5,492 bases of DNA from NCBI GenBank assembly GCA_964615765.1, contig CAZTQN010000072.1, positions 1 through 5,492 on the forward strand, given 5' to 3'. The notes under the pieces are model-generated. The model worked only from the letters and a program-made list of their open reading frames with translations. It ran no database searches and was not told the DNA's origin. Source of the DNA: CAZTQN01 sp964615765 (lineage in GTDB: Bacteria > Planctomycetota > Phycisphaerae > Phycisphaerales > UBA1924). Positions 1-5,394 of this stretch are shown here, piece after piece (position 1 is the first letter of the stretch; the number at the start of each line of letters is the position of its first letter). The translations under genes and the position numbers were made by a program.

Positions 1-1474
1 CCAGGTACCGCCACTCCCACCCGCGAAGGTCGGCCGGGCACTGCTCCAGCGAGCGGCGCACCCCGCCGACATCGCCCGCCGCCAGCGCCGCCTGCGCATA
101 CCCGATGCGGCTGGAATACAGCGCGCTCCGCAGCCGCACCGACTCGGCGTCCGCCTGCCGCCGCGCGTGCTGCGCTTCGACGAGCAGGTCCGCGTTCCGC
201 TGCGCCAGCGCCCACGAGTACACGCCGAACGCGATCACCAGCGCGAGCGCTAGCACGCTCGCTGACGCCAGCAGCCAATGCCGGCGCGCGATCTTCGAGA
301 TGACGTACACCGCCGAGTCCCGGCGCGCACTGATCGGCCGCCCGTCGATGATGCGCCGAAGATCATCCGCCAGCACCGCCGCCGACGAGTACCGCCGCGA
401 CCGCTCCGGGTGCATCGCCGTCGCTACCACCGTCTCGATGTCGCCACGAAACGCCCGGCGGATCTGCCCCAGCGGCTCAACCCGGGCCGCGCGCACGCTC
501 TCGATCGCCTGCGTCAACGACCGCCCGCGCAGATCAAACGCCGGCCGATCCGCCAGCACCTCGTACAGGATCGCGCCGAGCGCATACACATCGCTCGCGG
601 CGTCCACATCGCCCGCCTTGCCCGAGATCTGCTCCGGGCTCATGTACCCCAGCGTGCCGATGAGCTGCCCGTCCAGCGTCTGCCGCGTCGGCAGTTCGTG
701 GTCGTCGGCGCTGCTACGCGCGACGCCGAAGTCGAGGATCTTCGGGCGCCCGGTCTGATCCACGAGAATGTTGGTCGGCTTGAGATCGCGGTGGATCACG
801 CCGCGCTGGTGCGCGTGCTGGGCCGCGTCGCACACCGCGGCCATCAGTGCCAGGCGCTCGCGCACCGCCATCCCGCGGGCGCTGGCGGCCGTCGTGATCG
901 GCGCGCCGTCGACGTACTCCATCACCAGGTACGCCTGGTCGACCCCGTTGGTCTCGACCACGCCCGCCTCGAAGATCGCCGCGATCCCCGGGTGCTGCAG
1001 CCGCCCCAGGATGTGCGCCTCGCGCACGAACCGGTGCAGCACCTGCCGGCTCGTCAGCCCGACCTTCAGCGCCTTGAGCGCGACCATCCGCCGCGGCACG
1101 CTCTGCTCCGCGAGGAAGACCACGCCCATCCCGCCCTCGCCGATCTGCCGCAGCACGCGGTAGTGCCCCGACAGCCGCGGCAGCCCGACCATGATCTCCG
1201 ACGTCGACTCCGTCTCGCCCACGCCGCCCGGGAACCCGGCCCCGGTCCGCAGCACCGGCCCGGCGGCCGTGCTCTCGTCGTGCGCGAGCATCGCGCGCAC
1301 CTGCCCGTGCACCTCCGGGTCCACGCGGCGGAGGTCTTCCAGCGCCGCCGCCTGCGCCGCGGGCTCCAGCCCGACCAGCCGGTCGAACGCGTCCATCACC
1401 CGGCGCGCAAGGTCCGCCCCCGCGGGCGGCGCGGGCGTTTCATCGGGCGAGTCAGTGGTTCGTTCGGTATCCAT
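1..1474 (-). CDS. Membrane-anchored Ser/Thr protein kinase, probable WD40-repeat fusion (3' end beyond window)
   Basis: Eukaryote-like (Hanks-type) Ser/Thr kinase; 491 codons are visible from the ATG at 1474-1472, and the C-terminus lies outside the window. Residues about 20-68 form a helical N-terminal region common in planctomycete kinases. The catalytic domain covers about 105-370: Gly-rich loop GEGGMG from 112, VALK with lysine K134, probable C-helix glutamate E152, HRDLKPTN with catalytic D230 and N235, DFG with D248, SPEQ at 279-282 closing the activation segment, and D295 of the F helix. All key residues are present, so it should be active. After a juxtamembrane stretch, a hydrophobic segment (about 400-422) is a likely membrane helix, followed by a charged probable coiled coil (about 424-455) and RGWEWRYL at 484-491. 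In this family that motif usually leads into WD40 repeats; these are inferred. It would transmit an extracytoplasmic or WD40-bound signal by phosphorylation. No clear Shine-Dalgarno precedes the start. The nearest same-strand upstream gene is the ECF sigma factor. Confidence 0.93.
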   Translation of the reverse strand, partial: MDTERTTDSPDETPAPPAGADLARRVMDAFDRLVGLEPAAQAAALEDLRRVDPEVHGQVRAMLAHDESTAAGPVLRTGAGFPGGVGETESTSEIMVGLPRLSGHYRVLRQIGEGGMGVVFLAEQSVPRRMVALKALKVGLTSRQVLHRFVREAHILGRLQHPGIAAIFEAGVVETNGVDQAYLVMEYVDGAPITTAASARGMAVRERLALMAAVCDAAQHAHQRGVIHRDLKPTNILVDQTGRPKILDFGVARSSADDHELPTRQTLDGQLIGTLGYMSPEQISGKAGDVDAASDVYALGAILYEVLADRPAFDLRGRSLTQAIESVRAARVEPLGQIRRAFRGDIETVVATAMHPERSRRYSSAAVLADDLRRIIDGRPISARRDSAVYVISKIARRHWLLASASVLALALVIAFGVYSWALAQRNADLLVEAQHARRQADAESVRLRSALYSSRIGYAQAALAAGDVGGVRRSLEQCPADLRGWEWRYL

Positions 1475-1580
1475 CCGAGTGGTGCACCGATTGTCGCACG
1501 TTTTTCCTTCAGGGCCAAGGTCGGGGCGGCCGGTCTGCGTGAATGATGCACGCGGCGATCCGCTTTCCCGCGCTCTGCCC
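1475..1580. promoter_or_regulatory. Divergent intergenic region between kinase and globin
   Basis: These 106 bases must carry the 5' signals of both the kinase (leftward) and the globin (rightward), unless the kinase is read from the sigma factor promoter. On the minus strand a weak sigma70-like pair can be seen: TTGGCC (plus positions 1513-1518) and GACAAT (1490-1495) with a 17-base spacer, each matching 4 of 6 consensus bases. It would place transcription start about 10 bases before the kinase ATG, leaving little leader. A perfect 8-base palindrome, GGTGCACC, lies at 1481-1488 beside it. No convincing promoter or ribosome binding site is visible for the globin. Assignments here are by eye and weak. 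Confidence 0.3.
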
Positions 1581-2114
1581 ATGCCCGACCCAAACCCCAA
1601 CCCCCACCCCGCCCGCCCGGCAAAATCCGGCTCGGTCACGTTCCACCCGCTGATCCCGGGCGGGGTCGAGTCGCTCCGCGGGGCCGCGGTCGACGCGGCG
1701 ACCATCGCGCTGCTCGAGGACAGCTTCGCCCGCCTCGGCCCGAGCGCCGATCGGCTGGTGCAGAGTTTTTACGACCGGCTCTTCGACCGTTACCCGGGCG
1801 TGCGCAGCATGTTCCCCGCCGACATGAAGGCGCAGAGGCAGAAACTGCTCGACTCGCTCAAGGCCGTCATCGATGGTCTGCGCAGCCCGGGGCATGTCCG
1901 CGATCACCTCCGCGAGATGGGGCAGCGGCACGTGAAGTACGGCGCGAAGCCGGAGCACTACCCCCTGGTGTGCGCCTGCCTCGTCGACGCCATGCGCGAC
2001 GCGGCGGGCGCCTGGTGGACCGACCGGCACGAGGCCGAGTGGGCCCGCGCCCTCGAACTCATCTCGCGCATCATGCTCGACGGGGCCGGGGCTAGCGGGC
2101 CAGGCGCACGCTGA
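1581..2114 (+). CDS. Single-domain bacterial globin (flavohaemoglobin-type globin domain, no reductase)
   Basis: Haem-binding globin of the Vitreoscilla haemoglobin/Hmp globin-domain class; 177 residues from ATG 1581. Such proteins bind O2 or NO at haem, for storage, detoxification or sensing. Residues 1-40 are a Pro-rich then loosely ordered extension; the globin fold spans about 41-168. Landmarks by alignment from memory with VHb and Hmp: B10 tyrosine Y64 in QSFYDRLF, CD1 phenylalanine F78, E7 glutamine Q85 and E11 leucine L89 in QRQKLLDSL, proximal F8 histidine H117 in GQRHVKYG, then KPEHY at 123-127, close to KPEQY of Hmp, and the H-helix region W154-L166. All expected haem-pocket residues are present. 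The FAD/NAD reductase modules of Hmp are absent and the gene stops soon after the fold, so it is a stand-alone globin needing a separate reductase, or a sensor. An in-frame GTG at 1539 would add 14 residues; the ATG is preferred because conservation begins well after it. The 3' end overlaps the sigma factor gene tail-to-tail. Confidence 0.9.
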   Translation: MPDPNPNPHPARPAKSGSVTFHPLIPGGVESLRGAAVDAATIALLEDSFARLGPSADRLVQSFYDRLFDRYPGVRSMFPADMKAQRQKLLDSLKAVIDGLRSPGHVRDHLREMGQRHVKYGAKPEHYPLVCACLVDAMRDAAGAWWTDRHEAEWARALELISRIMLDGAGASGPGAR

Positions 2115-2655
2115 GCCACGCCCGCGCGGCCCGCCAATCGGCCTCGACGGTCGACCTGGACACGCCCAGCAATCGCGCCACATCGTCGACTTCCAGCCCC
2201 GCGAAATACCGCAGTTCCACCACGCGGTAGCGGCGTTCGTCTGCTTTTTGCAGTTCGCTGAGGACATCGTCGAGCGCGACGACGTCGATGTCGGGCTCGC
2301 TCTTGCCGGCGGCGGGCGCGACGTCGATGCGGTCCCAGTTGGTCGGCTGCCCGACCGTCTCGCCACCGCCGCGTTTGAGCGCACGCTTGCGGCGGGCGTG
2401 GTCGGCGAGGATCTGACGCATCGCGGTCGCCGCGACGGCAAAGAAATGTCCGCGATCGTTGTACTTGGCACCCGGGCTCTGCACGAGTTTGACGAACGCT
2501 TCGTGCACGAGGGCCGTGGGCTGCAGCGTGCGGCTGGAATCGAAGCCGCCAGCGTACGAGCCCGCCAGGGCGCGGAGCTGGTCGTAGACGACCTCGATGA
2601 GCCGGGCCGACGCGCGCGTGTCGCCGGCGGAGGCGTCGTTGAGGAGCAGGGTCAT
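2092..2655 (-). CDS. ECF-type RNA polymerase sigma factor (Sigma70_ECF family)
   Basis: Alternative sigma factor that would direct RNA polymerase to a specific promoter set; 187 residues from ATG 2655, usual for the family. Region 2 spans about 14-95: LQPTALVHEAFVKLV (44-58) and HFFAVAATAMRQILADHARR (70-89), a strong signature of the planctomycete-rich Sigma70_ECF group (Pfam PF07638). A variable linker (about 96-123) leads to region 4 (about 125-187), whose helix-turn-helix is LEVDDVARLLGVSRSTVEAD (154-173) with the usual W174RAARAWL ending. No anti-sigma factor gene is visible. In planctomycetes such factors are often linked to Ser/Thr kinases, and the kinase lies downstream on the same strand beyond the globin. 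The start is uncertain: an in-frame GTG at 2694 gives 200 residues, and neither has a clear Shine-Dalgarno. An ATG at 2853 would overlap the divergent gene's start and adds an unlikely N-terminus. Confidence 0.92.
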   Translation of the reverse strand: MTLLLNDASAGDTRASARLIEVVYDQLRALAGSYAGGFDSSRTLQPTALVHEAFVKLVQSPGAKYNDRGHFFAVAATAMRQILADHARRKRALKRGGGETVGQPTNWDRIDVAPAAGKSEPDIDVVALDDVLSELQKADERRYRVVELRYFAGLEVDDVARLLGVSRSTVEADWRAARAWLSVRLAR

Positions 2656-2694
2656 CTCGGCGGGGTCGAGGGGCACGGCGGGATTGTTGTCCAC

Positions 2695-2835
2695 GCCGCG
2701 CCGCGGGGAAACACGTCCGCGCTCCGGGCCCGAGAAAAAAGTCGCGCATCGGTCAAGGACGACGGTCAGCGTCTGCGTGTGTGCCTCGGGCGGAGGGGGC
2801 TTCGCACAGCACACCACACAGGAAGGGATTTGACC
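2695..2835. promoter_or_regulatory. Divergent intergenic region between sigma factor and secreted protein
   Basis: This 141-base stretch should hold promoters for the leftward sigma factor and the rightward secreted protein. It contains a direct repeat CGGTCA at 2750-2755 and 2763-2768, spaced 13 bases, so read on the minus strand it gives TTGACC and CTGACC blocks. TTGACC resembles a -35 element for the sigma gene, but no good -10 follows at 16-18 bases; only a T-rich run (complement of A's at 2735-2740) lies inside the spacer. No confident promoter can be named for the rightward gene. Confidence 0.35.
2821..2827 (+). promoter_or_regulatory. Shine-Dalgarno site for the secreted FG-GAP protein
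   Basis: GGAAGGG lies 8 bases before the ATG at 2836. It is the only good Shine-Dalgarno match among the genes here. It fixes the start of the secreted protein in a frame that stays open far upstream to 2248, and the signal peptide begins exactly at this ATG. Confidence 0.7.
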
Positions 2836-5097
2836 ATGAAGACGATGACTCACAACAACGGGATGATCTGGATGTGTCGGACGGCGGCCGCGGCGCTCGC
2901 CATCGCGGCGGGCTCCGTCGCCAGCGCCCAGTGCGGCGCGATCAAGATGATCGCCGCCCAGCCGACCAGCGACGACGCCGTCGGCGGCGTGATGGCGTAC
3001 GGGGTCGACACTGCCGGCGGGAGCCCGCGGCTGATCGTCGGCTCGCCCGAGTTCAATCTCGGCGGGTTCTTTGACTCCGGCAATGTCAAGATGTTCACGA
3101 AGATCGGCAACCAGTGGGGCGAACTCACCGAGTTCTTCAAGCCGACGCAGGCGTTCGACGGCGACCGCTTCGGGGCCGCCGTCGCGTACAACGGGCAGCA
3201 GGTGCTGATCGGCGCGCCGGGCGTCCAGTCCGGGCGCGGGGCGGCGTACATCTACGCCTTCCAGCAGGGGTGGACGGCCGTCGCGACCATCGCGTCGAGC
3301 CAGGTGCTGCAGCGCGTCGGCGAGGCGACGGCGATGGACGGCGAGTACGCCTTCATCGGCGCGCCCGGCACCGATTCGGCGAACGACAATGACACCGGCC
3401 TGGTGAGCATCTACAAGCGGGCCGCCAACGGCTCGTGGAGCCAGGTGCAGACGCTGATCAACGCTTCGTTCACGGGCCTGTACGGCAACGACCAGGCCGG
3501 GGCCGCGCTGGCCGCGAAGGACGGGCTGCTAGTCGTCGGCGCTCCGGAAGCGACCGAGATTGGCTGGCCGAACTTCCACGGGCTGTTCCGCGTGTACCGT
3601 CGCGACGCGGCGGGCGTGTACCAGCTCGAGCAGGACTCGGTGTTCCCCGCCGCCCAGGGCGCGGCCCAGATGGGGCGCGTGCTCGCGACCGACGGGACGC
3701 GCATCGCCGTCAGCGCCCGCGACTACTCCACGGTGCAGAACGTCGACGGCAGCGCCTTCACGCGGGCCGGCAAGGTGTGGGTGCTGGCCCGCGTGAACGG
3801 GCAGTGGGTGGTGGAGGACGCGCTGGTGTCGCCGTCGCCCGCGTTCGAAGCCCGCTTCGGTTCGTCGCTCGCGATCGACGGTGACAAGCTCGTCGTCGGC
3901 GAGCCGGGCAGCAAGCGGGCGTACGCCTACCGCCGCCTGAATGATGGGCAGTGGGCCCTGATGCGGTCGTACTCGGACGAGGACGCCGCGGCGGGCGGGC
4001 AGTACGCCTCGAGCGTCGCGCTCTCGGGCCAGAACGTGTTCGTCGCCGACAACAAGGACGACCACTCGGGCCAGACCGACGCGGGCGCGATCTACATCAA
4101 GCCGATCCCGAGCGGCTACGCCGACGCCTGCGAGGGCGCGCTGCCGATGACCGGCGCGACGCTGAGCGGGTGCACGCGGGAGTCGACCCCGGACGCGGTG
4201 CCGACGTGCGGCGCGACGGGGAATACGAACACGGCGAGCGGGCCGGGCGTGTGGGTGTCGTGGATCCCCGCGTGCTCGGGCAACGTGATCTTCGACACCT
4301 TCGGGTCGACCTTCGACACGGTGCTGAGCGTGCACACGGCGTGCCCGACGGCCGAGGCGCCGGCGGTGGTGGCCTGCGACGACGACTCGGGCACGGGCAA
4401 CACGTCGATCCTGTCGTTCAACTACACCGCGGGCACGCAGTACCTGATCAACGTCCGCGGGTACGGCTCGGCGACGGGCGACTTCGTGCTGCGTCGCAAC
4501 GAGTGGCAGGCCCCGAGCAACGACGCGTGCTCGTCGGCGATCGCGGTGCAGGACAACTCCGTCACTGCGTTCAACACGTGCCTGGCGACGGCGTCGAACC
4601 TGAGCCAGGACGGCGCGTGCAACTTCAGCAACAACTGGGGCCGCGACGTGTGGTACACGTTCACCCCGCCGTTCAACGGGACGCTGGTGGTCGACACGTG
4701 CGGATCGAGCTTCGACACGCTTCTGGCGATCTACACCGGCTCTTGCCCGCAGACGGGCACCGGGGCGCTGGTGTGCAGCGATGACTCGCCGTTCTGCGGG
4801 GCGCTGTCGACGAGCTCGCGGATCCAGCAGAACAACCTGGCGGGCGGGCTGACGTACGTCATCCGCGTGGGCGGGTTCGGCGTGGACGAGTCCGGGGCGG
4901 GGCAGCTGCGGATCAACTTCCTGCCGGCGTGCCGGTGCGACGTCAACGAGAACGGGCAGCTCACGGTGCAGGACATCTTCGACTTCCTGTCGGCCTGGTT
5001 CGCGCAGCAGCCTGCCGGTGACTTCAACCTCAACACCCAGTTCACGGTCCAGGACATCTTCGACTTCCTGGCGTGCTGGTTCGGCGGGTGCCCGTAA
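2836..5097 (+). CDS. Secreted FG-GAP seven-repeat protein with two PPC-like domains and a dockerin-like C-terminus
   Basis: Exported protein of 753 residues; substrate or partner unknown. Residues 1-31 are a signal peptide: polar n-region, hydrophobic AAAALAIAAG core, and ASA cleavage site before Q32. Seven FG-GAP-like repeats follow (about 37-425), with core motifs at IVGSPE (67), IGAPG (125), IGAPG (174), VGAPE (234), VSAR (292), VGEPG (354) and VADN (403). The 49-62 residue spacing fits a seven-bladed beta propeller. This part has no cysteine after C33. Two related Cys-rich beta domains follow (about 428-557 and 560-697), each opening with DAC and containing DT(F/C)GS(T/S)FDT. They resemble pre-peptidase C-terminal (PPC) type domains of planctomycete and myxobacterial exported proteins. 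Residues 699-753 hold two dockerin/EF-hand-like loops. The reading frame is open upstream, but Shine-Dalgarno and signal peptide set the start. It has its own terminator and is probably monocistronic. A surface adhesion or carbohydrate-binding role is inference; no catalytic motif is seen. Confidence 0.93.
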   Translation: MKTMTHNNGMIWMCRTAAAALAIAAGSVASAQCGAIKMIAAQPTSDDAVGGVMAYGVDTAGGSPRLIVGSPEFNLGGFFDSGNVKMFTKIGNQWGELTEFFKPTQAFDGDRFGAAVAYNGQQVLIGAPGVQSGRGAAYIYAFQQGWTAVATIASSQVLQRVGEATAMDGEYAFIGAPGTDSANDNDTGLVSIYKRAANGSWSQVQTLINASFTGLYGNDQAGAALAAKDGLLVVGAPEATEIGWPNFHGLFRVYRRDAAGVYQLEQDSVFPAAQGAAQMGRVLATDGTRIAVSARDYSTVQNVDGSAFTRAGKVWVLARVNGQWVVEDALVSPSPAFEARFGSSLAIDGDKLVVGEPGSKRAYAYRRLNDGQWALMRSYSDEDAAAGGQYASSVALSGQNVFVADNKDDHSGQTDAGAIYIKPIPSGYADACEGALPMTGATLSGCTRESTPDAVPTCGATGNTNTASGPGVWVSWIPACSGNVIFDTFGSTFDTVLSVHTACPTAEAPAVVACDDDSGTGNTSILSFNYTAGTQYLINVRGYGSATGDFVLRRNEWQAPSNDACSSAIAVQDNSVTAFNTCLATASNLSQDGACNFSNNWGRDVWYTFTPPFNGTLVVDTCGSSFDTLLAIYTGSCPQTGTGALVCSDDSPFCGALSTSSRIQQNNLAGGLTYVIRVGGFGVDESGAGQLRINFLPACRCDVNENGQLTVQDIFDFLSAWFAQQPAGDFNLNTQFTVQDIFDFLACWFGGCP
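4930..5094 (+). other. Duplicated dockerin-like calcium-loop tail (within the secreted protein)
   Basis: Residues 699-753 carry two copies of an EF-hand-like loop plus helix. Loop 1 is DVNENGQLTVQD (702-713) and loop 2 is DFNLNTQFTVQD (729-740), each followed by IFDFL and a Trp-Phe pair. Acidic or amide ligands sit at positions 1, 3, 5 and 12 in both; loop 2 has Thr in place of the usual Gly at position 6. Cysteines bracket the module (C699, C701, C747, C752), ending in GGCP. I recall similar tails on many Phycisphaerae exported proteins, described as GC-type dockerin. Their function in anchoring or sorting is inferred. Confidence 0.75.
4961..5070 (+). repeat. Direct repeat of 29 bases inside the dockerin-like tail
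   Basis: The stretches 4961-4989 and 5042-5070 are identical except at 4968/5049, with an 81-base (27-codon) offset. The last 21 bases (4969-4989 and 5050-5070) match exactly and encode QDIFDFL in both copies. It is the DNA trace of the loop duplication; identity even at third positions suggests recent duplication, gene conversion or strong codon bias. Confidence 0.85.
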
Positions 5098-5136
5098 GTG
5101 ATCGGGACGGGGAGCGGACGTGCTTCCTGATGCGGT

Positions 5137-5177
5137 GCGGCGGACCGGCTTTGCGGCTGGTCCGCCGCTTTGTTTTT
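5137..5177 (+). terminator. Rho-independent terminator of the secreted protein gene
   Basis: Two 13-base arms, 5137-5149 and 5156-5168, pair fully with one G-T wobble (5147 with 5158) around a 6-base loop (TTTGCG). The T-rich run TTTGTTTTT at 5169-5177 follows at once. It starts 39 bases after the stop codon at 5095-5097. The stem is long and GC-rich, so termination should be efficient and transcription should not continue to the right-edge gene. Confidence 0.9.
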
Positions 5178-5394
5178 GCTCCGGGATATTGAGGATCGCG
5201 ATGGCGGCGAGGCGGCGCTCGGTGTCGGAGGTGGCGTTCTGGAGGAGATCGAGGAGGGTGGAGAGGGCGAGGGAGCAGGGGTGAGAAGAGGGGTGAGAGG
5301 ACGAGGGGATAGAGGTCAGAGGACAGAGGCGAGGGGTGTGGTGCGGGGAGTTTCGGACTGAAGTGGAACCCACCCCCCGGACAAGAAGACTTTC
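5178..5394. other. Non-coding gap with purine-rich tract and a possible antisense coding remnant
   Basis: I see no convincing intact gene between the terminator and the right-edge start. From about 5241 to 5350 the plus strand is strongly purine-rich (GA-type), with a direct repeat AGGGGTGAGA at 5277-5286 and 5289-5298. A plus-strand frame at 5170-5361 is low-complexity Gly/Glu/Arg and is not credible as a protein. Read on the minus strand, 5262-5170 gives a helical, protein-like peptide including TSDTERRLAAIAILN, but this frame has no stop before running antisense deep into the secreted protein gene. It may be a decayed gene end or a dispersed repeat. Confidence 0.4.

Noticed and set aside
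244..266. Inverted repeat with GCGAGCG / CGCTCGC arms around a CTAGCA loop
   Set aside because: It lies in the kinase coding region over the Ser/Ala/Leu codons of the membrane helix, has no T-run, and such short GC arms are expected by chance in this composition.
278..1546. Long plus-strand open frame of about 420 codons antisense to the kinase
   Set aside because: It is Arg/His/Ala/Pro-rich with no domain, and the minus strand carries every kinase motif. It is a high-GC antisense shadow.
1191..1580. Upstream extension of the globin frame to an ATG at 1191
   Set aside because: The extra 130 residues are antisense to kinase codons, Ser/Arg/Pro low complexity and without homology features. 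The globin fold starts after 1581.
2092..2200. Possible bidirectional terminator between globin and sigma factor
   Set aside because: No long complementary arms with a flanking T-run could be found; both strands are coding here.
1509..2471. Minus-strand open frame of 320 codons across the sigma factor and globin region
   Set aside because: It is out of frame with the sigma factor and antisense to the globin. Its composition is Arg/Pro/Ala shadow, whereas the sigma factor frame has full conserved regions 2 and 4.
2248..2835. Upstream extension of the secreted protein frame, giving 949 residues
   Set aside because: It would run antisense through most of the sigma factor gene and bury the signal peptide. 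ATG 2836 has a Shine-Dalgarno and an export signal directly after it.
2656..2853. ATG at 2853 as the sigma factor start (253 residues)
   Set aside because: It would put the sigma start inside the divergent gene's coding region, and the added 66 residues are not like any ECF N-terminus. ATG 2655 or GTG 2694 fits the family length.
5170..5361. Small plus-strand open frame of 63 codons after the terminator
   Set aside because: It begins in the terminator T-run and is almost all Gly, Glu, Arg and Val from the purine tract, so it is a composition artefact.
3529..5373. Minus-strand open frame of 614 codons antisense to the secreted protein
   Set aside because: Most of it is Arg/Val/Ala-rich antisense of high-GC3 codons with no recognisable motif. 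Only the short part near 5170-5262 looks protein-like and is reported separately.
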